NCBI GenBank assembly: GCA_017542475.1
Contig: JAFXXD010000019.1
Coordinates: forward strand, 39,409-103,408
Length of the DNA: 64,000 nucleotides
Origin: Ruminococcus sp.
GTDB taxonomy: Bacteria > Bacillota > Clostridia > Oscillospirales > Ruminococcaceae
Direction: 5' to 3'
A program made the position numbers and the translations under genes. Under the pieces are notes generated by a model. The model was not told where the DNA came from, searched no databases, and worked only from the letters and a program-made list of their open reading frames with translations. How positions within the stretch are numbered: position 1 is the stretch's first letter; each line of letters opens with the position of its first letter. Positions 17,229 through 25,443 of this stretch are shown piece after piece.

Positions 17229-17257
17229 TTGACGTTACGCCTGAAAAATTGTATAAT
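17229..17257 (+). promoter_or_regulatory. Sigma-A promoter of the rpe operon
   Basis: TTGACG (17229-17234), 17 bp, TATAAT (17252-17257). Divergent from the zinc-ribbon promoter 37 bp away. Confidence 0.85.
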
Positions 17258-17287
17258 AGAAGTGTATGAATTACAGGAAGTGATATT

Positions 17288-17941
17288 TTGAAGAATTATA
17301 TTTCGGCGTCGGTGCTGAGTGCCGACCTGCTCAATCTTGAAAGCGAGGCAAGGCGCCTCGGTGAGAGCGGCGTGGATATGCTCCACTTCGACGTCATGGA
17401 CGGCATATTCGTGGGTAACATCACCTACGGGCTGCCCGTGCTCGAGCAGATAAGACGCGTCACGGATATGACCCTCGACGTGCACCTGATGATAACAGAC
17501 CCCCTCAGATACGTGCGGGAATTTGCCAAGGCGGGAGCAGACATTATCAGCTTCCACAGCGAGAGCGAGAGCGATGTCCGCAGGACGATAGAAGCCATAC
17601 GCTCGGCGGGAGCAAAGCCCGCTGTCGCGATAAAGCCGAAAACTCCCGCGGAGAGCGTGTATGATATACTGCCCGAGGTGGATATGCTCCTCGTTATGAC
17701 GGTGGAGCCGGGCTTCGGCGGTCAGAGCTTCATTCCCGAAACGGTGGAGAAGGTACGCCTCATCCGCCGAAGGATAGCCGAAAAAGGGCTTGCCTGCGAC
17801 GTTCAGGTGGACGGCGGCATAAACTACGAGACTGCTCCGATAGTCAGGGAGGCGGGCGCGAACGTGCTCGTCTCGGGAAGCTGTCTTTTCAGGGCGCAGG
17901 ATATGTCCGAGGCTGTCAGGAAGCTAAAGGGAGAAGCCTGA
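17288..17941 (+). CDS. rpe: Ribulose-phosphate 3-epimerase
   Basis: Interconverts ribulose 5-phosphate and xylulose 5-phosphate in the pentose phosphate pathway. 217 residues, a TIM barrel of normal length. Motifs: SASVLSADLLNLE, MLHFDVMDGIFV, DVHLMITDP, VEPGFGGQSFIPET and QVDGGINYETA, containing the metal and catalytic Asp and His residues. It starts with TTG, with GGAAGTGA upstream. Its stop overlaps the next start by one base, so it is the first gene of an operon with Rnf-like membrane proteins, an unusual link. Confidence 0.97.
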   Translation: MKNYISASVLSADLLNLESEARRLGESGVDMLHFDVMDGIFVGNITYGLPVLEQIRRVTDMTLDVHLMITDPLRYVREFAKAGADIISFHSESESDVRRTIEAIRSAGAKPAVAIKPKTPAESVYDILPEVDMLLVMTVEPGFGGQSFIPETVEKVRLIRRRIAEKGLACDVQVDGGINYETAPIVREAGANVLVSGSCLFRAQDMSEAVRKLKGEA

Positions 17942-18939
17942 TGCAGACAAAGGTCAAAACAGAGCGCTTCATCTGGATTGATGTTATGGTCACGCTGCTG
18001 ACGCTGTGGCTGATGGACTTCTTCTACTACGGCATAAGGGCAGTCGTGCTCGGAGGGGTGTGCATAGCGGTGTCTGTCACCGCGGAGCTCATTTCCCTGC
18101 GCCTTATGGGAAGAAAATTCACGGCGGACGACCTCACCTGCGTGTCCGATGCGCTGATAATCACGCTTATGCTGCCTGCTGTGTTCGATATGAAGGCGGC
18201 AGCGATAGCGTGCGTATTCGCTGTTGCGGCGGCTAAGAATATTTTCGGCGGCAGGCTGAATATGATATTCTCACCTGCGGCTGCGGCATATGTATTCCTC
18301 TATACCTCGTGGAAGAACCAGCTGCTGATGTTCCCCGAGCCCCACGTCCGCACGGGCGTCTTTGAGAAGGCGGCAAACCTCGTCAGCTCGGCGAGCCACA
18401 GCTTCAACATCACGGGAAGGATGAGCGCCACCGACTTCGAGCTCCTGCTCGGCAATGTCAGCGGACCCGCGGGCGCGGTGAGCATACTTCTCCTTGCGGT
18501 GGCGGCAGTTGTGCTGCTGCTGAGACGCTCTATCTCCGCGGGAGCATTTATCGGCTCAATATCGGCAACGGTGCTGCTCGCACTGATAGTGCCCGCCTCG
18601 GTCACGAGGGCTGATTCCGTGAAGTACACTCTCTGCTGCAATATGGTGCTGTTTGCGTCGGTGTACATCACCGCCGACAGGAGGATAGCTCCGAAACGCT
18701 GGTATTTCGCCTTTTTCTACGGCTTCTTTGTGGCTATGTTCTCGTATATACTCGTCATCACCACAGCCAAGGAGAACGCCATAGTCCTCGTATCGCTCCT
18801 GTTCACGCCCGTGGCGCTCGGCTTCAGGAACCTTGAGAAGCGCATAGAGCTCACAGAGAGGGAGGAGCAGGCGGAAGCCGAAAGGCTCGCCGCCGAGGCA
18901 GACGCTGACGGAGAGGAGGCTTTGCCCGATGAAGAATAA
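17941..18939 (+). CDS. RnfD/NqrB-like membrane protein (atypical)
   Basis: A 332-residue protein with about nine membrane helices and a charged E/A-rich tail. It resembles RnfD, which carries a covalent FMN in ion-pumping ferredoxin:NAD oxidoreductases: note the middle segment LLLGNVSGPAGAVSILLL in the place of the RnfD GN(I)PGSxGE motif. The usual FMN-attachment sequence SGAT is not seen; SATDFE occurs in about that position, missing the Gly. So flavinylation is doubtful. It is cotranslated with rpe and overlaps the next gene by 11 bp. Confidence 0.7.
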   Translation: MQTKVKTERFIWIDVMVTLLTLWLMDFFYYGIRAVVLGGVCIAVSVTAELISLRLMGRKFTADDLTCVSDALIITLMLPAVFDMKAAAIACVFAVAAAKNIFGGRLNMIFSPAAAAYVFLYTSWKNQLLMFPEPHVRTGVFEKAANLVSSASHSFNITGRMSATDFELLLGNVSGPAGAVSILLLAVAAVVLLLRRSISAGAFIGSISATVLLALIVPASVTRADSVKYTLCCNMVLFASVYITADRRIAPKRWYFAFFYGFFVAMFSYILVITTAKENAIVLVSLLFTPVALGFRNLEKRIELTEREEQAEAERLAAEADADGEEALPDEE

Positions 18940-19564
18940 GAAAACAGCCGTATTTGACGGGCTTCTCGGCGATAACACGGTGCTCTCGGCACTGATGGTG
19001 ATATCTCCCGTGATAATGTGCGGAAGCACGCTGATGAACGCAGTGGCGCTGATGTACGCCTTCTCCGCGATAACGTTTTTCTCGGTGCTGATAGGCTCGT
19101 TCGTGCCGAAACGGCTTCCCTACGCGGCTAAGATAATCATACGCGCGGTGATAGCCTCGATAGTGTATATCCCCGTCAGGACGGTCGCGAGGGAGTTCTT
19201 CCCCGACGTGATAACCCGCGTGGGCATTTACTTCCCGCTGCTGGCGGTGAATTCTCTCATAGTGGTGCAGTCGGAAACGAAGTTCGCCCGTATGAAGCGC
19301 GGCACTATGATAGCCTCGCTGGTGTTCTATATCCTCGGCTTTGACGCGGTGATGGCAGTCACGGCATTTGTCAGGGAGCTCCTCGCCTACGGCACGATAA
19401 ACGGCAGGCTCGTGGACGCCGATACGCTGATAAGCGGGCTGGGGCTGCCCTTCGGCGGCTTCATATTCCTCGGACTGCTCTGCGGTCTGTACAGGAAGGT
19501 GCGCTCGGTGATAAGGCGCGAAAACAGCGAAACGGGAGGTGACGGGAATGTTTCTGGTAACTGA
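18929..19564 (+). CDS. RnfE/NqrD-like membrane protein lacking cluster cysteines
   Basis: 211 residues, about six membrane helices. The family fold is supported by GDNTVLSALMVISPVIMCGSTLMNAVAL and GIYFPLLAVNSLIV, which line up with the RnfE/NqrD half-helices. In working proteins each has a Cys that binds the intramembrane [2Fe-2S] cluster (LCP and TNC). Here those positions read ISP and VNS, so both ligands appear lost; a Cys does occur four residues after ISP. AGGAGG lies 9 bp before the ATG. A true electron-transfer role is therefore uncertain. Confidence 0.7.
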   Translation: MKNKKTAVFDGLLGDNTVLSALMVISPVIMCGSTLMNAVALMYAFSAITFFSVLIGSFVPKRLPYAAKIIIRAVIASIVYIPVRTVAREFFPDVITRVGIYFPLLAVNSLIVVQSETKFARMKRGTMIASLVFYILGFDAVMAVTAFVRELLAYGTINGRLVDADTLISGLGLPFGGFIFLGLLCGLYRKVRSVIRRENSETGGDGNVSGN

Positions 19565-20120
19565 GCTCGTCACGCTTCTGGCGACCAATCTGATACTCAC
19601 ACAGGCGCTCGGTACGAGCACCCTCTTCATAGCGGCAGGCAACAGGAAGAACCTCCTGTGGACGGCTATCACCATAACGGTGTTCACGTCCGTCGGCTCG
19701 GGAGCGGCATACACGGTGAACCGCCTTCTCCCGAACGGTCTCGCTGACCTCACACTGCTGTTCTACACATTAATAGTAGGCGCGATCTACGTGCTCTTCC
19801 TCGCGGTGCTGTACTACACCGACTTCGCAAGCTTTGCCACGGCGAGGAAATACGTCCATATATCGGCGTTCAACTGCGCGGTGATGGGTACGCTCTTCAC
19901 TATCACGGAGCGTGCGGAAGCCTACCCCGAGCTGAATACGTTCGTCAGGTTCGTGCTCTCGGGCGCGGAGGCAGGTACGGGCTTCATACTGGCGGCTTTC
20001 ATACTGACGGCAGCCTACCGCAAGCTCAATTCCGCGAAGGTGCCCGCCTCGTTCAGGGGCTTCCCCGCGATGCTGGTATACCTCGGACTGATATCAATGG
20101 CGGTGTATGCGTTAAGATGA
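19548..20120 (+). CDS. RnfA/NqrE-like membrane protein with one cluster cysteine
   Basis: 190 residues, about six membrane helices. It matches RnfA in ELVTLLATNLILTQALG, in FNCAVMG (the RnfA TNCAVLG motif, Cys kept) and in the C-terminal VPASFRG. The first motif GLCP of RnfA reads GTST, so the second Cys ligand is missing. Start taken at ATG 19548 behind GGGAGGT; it overlaps the RnfE-like gene by 17 bp. RnfB, RnfC and RnfG, which bring electrons in, are not present, so this is a partial or repurposed Rnf-like set. Confidence 0.7.
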   Translation: MFLVTELVTLLATNLILTQALGTSTLFIAAGNRKNLLWTAITITVFTSVGSGAAYTVNRLLPNGLADLTLLFYTLIVGAIYVLFLAVLYYTDFASFATARKYVHISAFNCAVMGTLFTITERAEAYPELNTFVRFVLSGAEAGTGFILAAFILTAAYRKLNSAKVPASFRGFPAMLVYLGLISMAVYALR

Positions 20121-20121
20121 T

Positions 20122-20263
20122 GTAGGGGACGCCGCCCTCGGCGTTCCGCCAACACGCCGATACGGTATGAAACAACATTGTGTAGGGACGACCATCGGTC
20201 GTCCGCGATTATCCGTATCATTTGCCGTTCGCGGTAATGCGGACGCGCAATGTGCGTCCCTAC
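20122..20263. repeat. GTAGGG palindromic repeat block
   Basis: Three units: GTAGGGGACGCCGCC..., GTAGGGACGACC-AT-CGGTCGTCC, and GCGGACGCGCAATGTGCGTCC ending CCTAC. They are joined by AAACAAC-ACATT-type linkers, as in the gaps at 24.4 and 48.9 kb. Confidence 0.8.
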
Positions 20264-20349
20264 AAAACATCGCCGTTGGTTTGTCGGTATATTGGCGGAA
20301 ATACAGAAAGATAAAATAAACATATCTCAAAAATAACGGAGAACAAAAG

Positions 20350-21537
20350 ATGAAAAGGAAACATAAAGGAAGGAAAATATACAAGACCAAGGAGAAGAAC
20401 TATTACGGCAAGAGCCCGCTGGGCAAATTCCTGTCCGCGGCGCTGACTGTGCTTCTTATCGGCGGCATAGGCTTCATCGGCTACAGCGTCGCCGAGCCCG
20501 TCATAAACTACACCCAGCACAAGGGCGACAAGCCCGAGGAGAACACCACCTCCGCCGAGACAACGGACGGGACTGCTCCCGAGGACGCCACCTCTCCCAC
20601 GGAGGGAGCTCCGAAGGCTCCCGAGAGGTTCACCGCGGCGGGACTCGTCCCCGCGGATATGGTCAGCGCGGCGGCATTGCAGACCGCTCTCAGCGCTGTT
20701 CCGCGCGATGCGGGAGTGGAATTCGTGGAGGTGCCGCTCAAGGCAAGAGGCGGCAAGATATACTACGCGACCGCTAATCAGGCGGCTGTCTCCTGCGGAG
20801 CAGTCAGCTCGCAGCTCACCCTCGCGGACATAGTCAAGGCTATCGAGGACAGCGGCTTCAAGCCCGCGGCTGAGATAAGCACCTTTTACGACAATCAGCT
20901 CCCGACCTACCTGCCCGAGGCGGGCTATGTCACCGTGGACGACGGCTCACAGTGGGTGGACAACGACCCTCAGCACGGCGGAGCTCCGTGGACGACCCCG
21001 ACCTCGGCGGAGGCACTGACCTACATCACCGACATCATCGGAGAGGCGACCGACGCAGGCTTCGAGAGGGTCATATGCACGGATATAATGTACCCCTATT
21101 TCAGGGAGTCCGACCTCGCCCTCCTCGACGAGCAGTACGGCAGGACTGACCGCTTCCTCGCGCTGACCTCGGCTGCCAACCTCTTCTATGAGAAGTCGGT
21201 ATCGGGCGGAGCGTCTATGTACGTGGGAGTGTCGGCGGCGGATATGCTCAGGGGGAACTGCGATGTGCTGAACGCACCGCTGCTGTCCGCGAACACGGTA
21301 GTGCTCAGCATCGACACCGACGAGCTGAAAGACGGCGTCACCGACGGGAAGATGCTCTACGAATTCGAGGGCAGTCCCGCAGATATGACCGAGAAGTGCC
21401 TCGGCTTCCTCAGCGGCAGGCTGACGGATTTCAACGTAACGGTAAGGATAAGCGGCTCTGCGGCAACAGCCGAGGAGCTCGCAGCAGCAAAGGATAAGGC
21501 AGCCGCGAACGGGTACAGCTCGTTCGTTATAGGCTGA
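20350..21537 (+). CDS. Membrane-anchored extracytoplasmic protein of unknown function
   Basis: 395 residues. A basic N-terminus (KRKHKGRKIYKTKEKN) leads to one membrane helix (about 28-50), then a T/E/P-rich linker (about 60-95), then an extracytoplasmic domain of about 300 residues. The domain looks like an alpha/beta barrel: repeated units such as VEFVEVPLKARGGKIYYAT, STFYDNQLPTY and GFERVICTDI. It may be related to the DUF4015-type putative glycoside hydrolase group, but I cannot confirm this. It lies 39 bp before hprK and is probably in the same operon. Confidence 0.7.
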   Translation: MKRKHKGRKIYKTKEKNYYGKSPLGKFLSAALTVLLIGGIGFIGYSVAEPVINYTQHKGDKPEENTTSAETTDGTAPEDATSPTEGAPKAPERFTAAGLVPADMVSAAALQTALSAVPRDAGVEFVEVPLKARGGKIYYATANQAAVSCGAVSSQLTLADIVKAIEDSGFKPAAEISTFYDNQLPTYLPEAGYVTVDDGSQWVDNDPQHGGAPWTTPTSAEALTYITDIIGEATDAGFERVICTDIMYPYFRESDLALLDEQYGRTDRFLALTSAANLFYEKSVSGGASMYVGVSAADMLRGNCDVLNAPLLSANTVVLSIDTDELKDGVTDGKMLYEFEGSPADMTEKCLGFLSGRLTDFNVTVRISGSAATAEELAAAKDKAAANGYSSFVIG

Positions 21538-21576
21538 TGAAATAACGTCCGACAACTCGGAGAACGGAGAAAAACT

Positions 21577-22536
21577 ATGGCAGAGAATTTTACGGTATCG
21601 CTGCAGAAGATAATCGACGAATACCAGCTTGAGGTCATCCACACCCACAAGAACCCCGAGGAGATACTGATAAGCGAGAACGACGTGAACCGTCCGGGCT
21701 TGCAGCTCATGGGCTTCTACGAGTACTTCAACCCCGAGCGCATACAGATAATAGGCAAGATGGAGTTCGCCTACCTCTCGACGATAGACGAAAAGACGCG
21801 CAGAGAGCGTTTGCAGCTCCTGTTCGCGCAGAAGCTCCCCGCACTGATAATCACGCGTGAGCTCCCTTACTTCGCGGAAATGCTGGAGCTGGCGAAGGAG
21901 TACGAGGTGCCGCTTCTCAGAAGCAAGGAGAGCACGTCCAACTTTATGTCGGGACTCATCGCCTTCCTCAACCTCAACCTTGCCCCGAGAGTTACCCGTC
22001 ACGGCGTGCTCATAGAGATATACGGCGAGGGCGTGTTCATCACGGGCGAGAGCGGCGTAGGTAAGAGCGAGACGGCTATCGAGCTCGTAAAGCGCGGACA
22101 CAGGCTTGTCGCGGACGACGCGGTGGAGATACGCAAGGTGTCGAATATCAGCCTTGTGGGCAGCTCGCCCGACAATATCCGCCACTTCCTCGAGCTGCGC
22201 GGCATAGGCATAATCAACGCCCGCAGACTGTTCGGTATCGGTGCCGTAAAGATGACCGAGAAGCTCGACCTCGTGGTAGAGCTCGAGCAGTGGAACTCGG
22301 AGAAGGTCTACGACAGAATGGGCGTGGATACGGAGTACGTCAGCCTGCTCGGAGTAAAGATACCCTCGCTGACCATACCCGTAAAGCCCGGACGTAACCT
22401 CGCGGTTATACTGGAGGTCGCAGCTATGAACAACAGACAGAAGAAGATGGGCTACAATGCTGCGCAGGAGCTCCTCCACAGGCTCGGTATGGACTCAGAC
22501 CCGAAGGAAACGGTAAGAAACTACGAATCATTCTGA
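21577..22536 (+). CDS. hprK: HPr kinase/phosphorylase
   Basis: Phosphorylates HPr on Ser46 and reverses this with phosphate, the switch of carbon catabolite control in Firmicutes. 319 residues, standard length. P-loop GESGVGKSE near 155-163, the nearby DDAVEIR strand with the catalytic Asp, and the signature ELRGIGIINARRLFG. The N-terminal half is the MurF-like domain of the family. murB follows 19 bp downstream. Confidence 0.97.
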   Translation: MAENFTVSLQKIIDEYQLEVIHTHKNPEEILISENDVNRPGLQLMGFYEYFNPERIQIIGKMEFAYLSTIDEKTRRERLQLLFAQKLPALIITRELPYFAEMLELAKEYEVPLLRSKESTSNFMSGLIAFLNLNLAPRVTRHGVLIEIYGEGVFITGESGVGKSETAIELVKRGHRLVADDAVEIRKVSNISLVGSSPDNIRHFLELRGIGIINARRLFGIGAVKMTEKLDLVVELEQWNSEKVYDRMGVDTEYVSLLGVKIPSLTIPVKPGRNLAVILEVAAMNNRQKKMGYNAAQELLHRLGMDSDPKETVRNYESF

Positions 22537-22555
22537 TATGGCTTGGTGAGAGACA

Positions 22556-23461
22556 ATGGTTAATTTAAGCGAACTGACAGCCCTCTGCGAAAAGCTGGGC
22601 TGCAAGATAAAGACCGAGTGCCCGCTCAGGGAGTACACCACCTTCCGCATAGGCGGACCGTGCAGGGCGCTCGTCAGCATAAACTCAGCCGTTTCGGCGG
22701 CAGAGCTGCTGAGATACTTAAAGGCAAACGGCATAAGATACGGCATAGTCGGCAGAGGCAGCAACATCATCGTGTCCGATGACGGCTTCGACGGCGTCAT
22801 ACTGCTCATAGGCAGCGATTTCGCGGGCATCACCGTCGAGGGCGACACCCTGAAGTGTCAGGCGGGAGCTCTGCTCGCGTCGGCTTGCGTGCACGCCCAG
22901 CAGCAGGGACTTACGGGTATGGAGAACCTCTTCGGTATTCCCGGTACTGTCGGCGGAGCTCTCTATATGAACGCGGGAGCCTACGGCAGCGAGATGAAGG
23001 ACGTGGTAGTCTCGGCTCAGTACATCGGCGAGGACTGCAATATCCGCACCATATCCGCCGAGGATATGGCTCTCTCGTACAGGCACAGCGCCTTCTCCGA
23101 GAGGGAGTGCATCATCACCTCCGTGACTATGAAGCTCGCCGAGGGCGACCCTGCCGCGATAAAGGCGGCTATGACGGAGTGTATGCAGAAGCGCAGCTCG
23201 AAGCAGCCTCTTGAATACCCCAGCGCGGGAAGCACCTTCAAGCGCCCCGAGGGAAGCTACGCCTCGCTGCTGATAGACCAGTGCGGACTGAAGGGTCTCA
23301 GCCGCGGCGGAGCGCAGGTCAGCGAGAAGCACAGCGGCTTCGTTATAAATACGGGCGACGCTACGTGCAGCGACGTCCTCGGGCTCTGCGAGGATATAAA
23401 GAAGATAGTTTTCGACAAGACAGGCTTCAGGCTCGAGCTCGAACCTGTTATACTTAGATAA
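22556..23461 (+). CDS. murB: UDP-N-acetylenolpyruvoylglucosamine reductase
   Basis: Reduces the enolpyruvyl group to give UDP-N-acetylmuramate in peptidoglycan synthesis. 301 residues, the shorter Firmicute (type II) form. FAD-binding motifs YGIVGRGSNIIVSDDG and ENLFGIPGTVGGALYMNAG are clear; the C-terminal SAGSTFKRPEG carries the catalytic Ser and CGLKGLSRGGAQVSEKHSGF closes the active site. Between hprK and rapZ. Confidence 0.97.
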   Translation: MVNLSELTALCEKLGCKIKTECPLREYTTFRIGGPCRALVSINSAVSAAELLRYLKANGIRYGIVGRGSNIIVSDDGFDGVILLIGSDFAGITVEGDTLKCQAGALLASACVHAQQQGLTGMENLFGIPGTVGGALYMNAGAYGSEMKDVVVSAQYIGEDCNIRTISAEDMALSYRHSAFSERECIITSVTMKLAEGDPAAIKAAMTECMQKRSSKQPLEYPSAGSTFKRPEGSYASLLIDQCGLKGLSRGGAQVSEKHSGFVINTGDATCSDVLGLCEDIKKIVFDKTGFRLELEPVILR

Positions 23462-23480
23462 GCAGGCAGGAGTGACCGAT

Positions 23481-24353
23481 ATGGAGCTATTGATAGTAAC
23501 AGGAATGTCGGGCTCGGGCAAATCGAGCGTTATGGACGTAATGGAGGATATCGGGTACTACTGTATCGACAATATTCCCCCGAAGCTCATACAGCAGTTC
23601 GTTGACCTGTGCCGCAAGTCGGATTCGGTCATAGACAGGATAGCTGTCGCTGTAGACATAAGAACGGGCGATATGTTCGCCGAGATATTCCACGCGTGGC
23701 AGGAGCTCAAGACCGAGCCCGACGTGACCGTGAGGGTACTCTTCATCGAGGCGGACGACGAGGTGCTGATAAAGCGCTATAAGGAGACCCGCCGCAAGCA
23801 CCCGCTCGACGAGAAATTCAACGGCAACCTCCATGAGGCGATACAGTACGAGCGCAGGCAGCTCTCGCAGCTGAGGGAGGTCGCGGACTACTACATCGAG
23901 ACCTCAGGCTTCACGGCGGCTCAGCTGAAGGAGCAGGTAAAGACGATATTCCTCGAATATACGTCGGATTCGCTCGTGATAAAGGTTATGTCGTTCGGCT
24001 TCAAGTACGGCGTTTCCACGGAATCAGACCTCGTGTTCGACGTGAGATGCCTGCCGAACCCGTACTACGTCAAGGAGCTGAAAAACCATACGGGCATAGA
24101 GCGCTGCGTGCAGGACTACGTTATGGGCTTTGAGCAGTCGCAGAAGCTGTTTGAGAAGCTCACCGACCTGATAGACTACCTTATCCCGATGTATGTGCAG
24201 GAGGGCAAGAGCCAGCTCGTGATCGCGTTCGGCTGTACGGGCGGAAAGCACCGCTCCATCACGTTCGCGGAGTATATGGCGAAGCACCTCACGAGCAAGG
24301 GCTACAAGGTGCAGAAGTACCACCGCGATATCACGAAAGACCGTAAATTCTGA
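23481..24353 (+). CDS. rapZ: RNase adapter RapZ (YvcJ) family nucleotide-binding protein
   Basis: 290 residues with Walker A GMSGSGKSS at the N-terminus. The family binds GTP/ATP and amino-sugar metabolites and links cell-wall precursor status to gene control. The C-terminal domain has VMSFGFKYG, FDVRCLPNPYYV and FGCTGGKHRSIT, diagnostic for the family. Start at ATG 23481, eight bases after AGGAG; the in-frame GTG at 23472 overlaps that site. In many Firmicutes yvcK follows; here a repeat block and then whiA follow. Confidence 0.95.
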   Translation: MELLIVTGMSGSGKSSVMDVMEDIGYYCIDNIPPKLIQQFVDLCRKSDSVIDRIAVAVDIRTGDMFAEIFHAWQELKTEPDVTVRVLFIEADDEVLIKRYKETRRKHPLDEKFNGNLHEAIQYERRQLSQLREVADYYIETSGFTAAQLKEQVKTIFLEYTSDSLVIKVMSFGFKYGVSTESDLVFDVRCLPNPYYVKELKNHTGIERCVQDYVMGFEQSQKLFEKLTDLIDYLIPMYVQEGKSQLVIAFGCTGGKHRSITFAEYMAKHLTSKGYKVQKYHRDITKDRKF

Positions 24354-24358
24354 GCATT

Positions 24359-24383
24359 GTCCGCATACCTGCCGTATGCGGAC
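24359..24383 (+). terminator. Hairpin after rapZ, possible terminator
   Basis: Perfect ten-pair stem GTCCGCATAC/GTATGCGGAC with a five-base loop, followed by ATATATTTG rather than a clean T tract. Confidence 0.55.
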
Positions 24384-24391
24384 ATATATTT

Positions 24392-24518
24392 GTAGGGGCG
24401 GATATCATCCGCCCGCCATACACCGACAAACCAACGGCAACATTTTGTAGGGACGCGCATTGCGCGTCCGCATTAACGCAAACGGCAATTGATAAGGATA
24501 ATCACGGACGACCAATTG
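24392..24518. repeat. GTAGGG repeat block ending at the whiA ribosome site
   Basis: Units GTAGGGGCGGAT-ATC-ATCCGCCC and GTAGGGACGCGCATTGCGCGTCC, then ACGGACGACCAATT, identical to the left arm of the hairpin element at 5967-5980. The whiA Shine-Dalgarno GGAGAT follows at once. Confidence 0.75.
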
Positions 24519-24528
24519 GAGATAAACT

Positions 24529-25443
24529 ATGTCATTTTCAGATGAAGTAAGAAAAGAGATATGCTCGGGTATGACCGACAAGGATATGAGGTTCGCGTGC
24601 CTGTACGGTATGCTGCTGTACTGCCGCCACCTCGGCTCGGAGCGCATTTCCTTCCAGAGCAAGAGCAAAACGGCGTCCGACGCCTTCGCCGAGCTCTTCG
24701 GCAGGATATTCCACAGGGAGCTTTCCTGCCGCCTGTCCGAGAGTGCGAGCGGCAAGACCCTCTATATCTACGACATAACCGAGCCCGACCTCATAGGTGA
24801 GGTGCTCGCGAAATACCACGTCACCGACGGCGTCCGCTCCTTCGACGAGGAGCTTGTCTCCACGCCCAGTCTCGGAGTTTTCGCGGCGGGAGTTTTCCTC
24901 TCCTGCGGCAGCGTCAACGACCCCGAGAAGGAGTACCACCTTGAATTCAGCGTGCCCTGCGAGAGCCTTGCGAGCGAGCTGGTGTCGCTGCTCGGGGACA
25001 TAGGCGTAAATGCAAGAACGACCAAGCGTCGCGGTCAGACCGTCGTCTACATCAAGGGCAGCGAATCCATAGAGGACACCCTCACCTTCATCGGAGCCCA
25101 GCAGTGCACCCTTGAACTGATGAACGTGAAGATATACAAGGACGTGCGCAACAAGGCGAACCGCATCGCCAACTGCGACAGCGCCAACATCGACAAGGTG
25201 GTCGCGGCGGCTATGAAGCAGCAGGAGGATATCCGCCTCATAGCGGGGACTGTCGGGCTCGACAGCCTGTCCGAGGAGCTGCGCGAGGTCGCGGAGCTCA
25301 GGCTTGAGAGCTCGGGTATGAGCCTCAGCGAGATAGGAGCCTCCCTCTCCGAGCCGATAAGCCGCTCGGGAGTGAACCACCGCTTCAGGAAGCTCGCCAA
25401 GATAGCCGACGAGCTGCGGAACGGAGGCAGCCGTGAGAAGTGA
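24529..25443 (+). CDS. whiA: WhiA sporulation/cell-division regulator
   Basis: 304 residues; WhiA has a LAGLIDADG-like N-terminal fold (about 85-200) and a C-terminal helix-turn-helix. Seen here: SFSDEVRKEIC at the start, FLSCGSVNDPEKEYHLEF and IKGSESIEDTLTFIGA in the homing-endonuclease-like part, NRIANCDSANIDKVVAAA, and the HTH ASLSEPISRSGVNHRFRKL. In Firmicutes it affects cell division and chromosome segregation. Overlaps dnaE by 11 bp. Confidence 0.96.
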   Translation: MSFSDEVRKEICSGMTDKDMRFACLYGMLLYCRHLGSERISFQSKSKTASDAFAELFGRIFHRELSCRLSESASGKTLYIYDITEPDLIGEVLAKYHVTDGVRSFDEELVSTPSLGVFAAGVFLSCGSVNDPEKEYHLEFSVPCESLASELVSLLGDIGVNARTTKRRGQTVVYIKGSESIEDTLTFIGAQQCTLELMNVKIYKDVRNKANRIANCDSANIDKVVAAAMKQQEDIRLIAGTVGLDSLSEELREVAELRLESSGMSLSEIGASLSEPISRSGVNHRFRKLAKIADELRNGGSREK

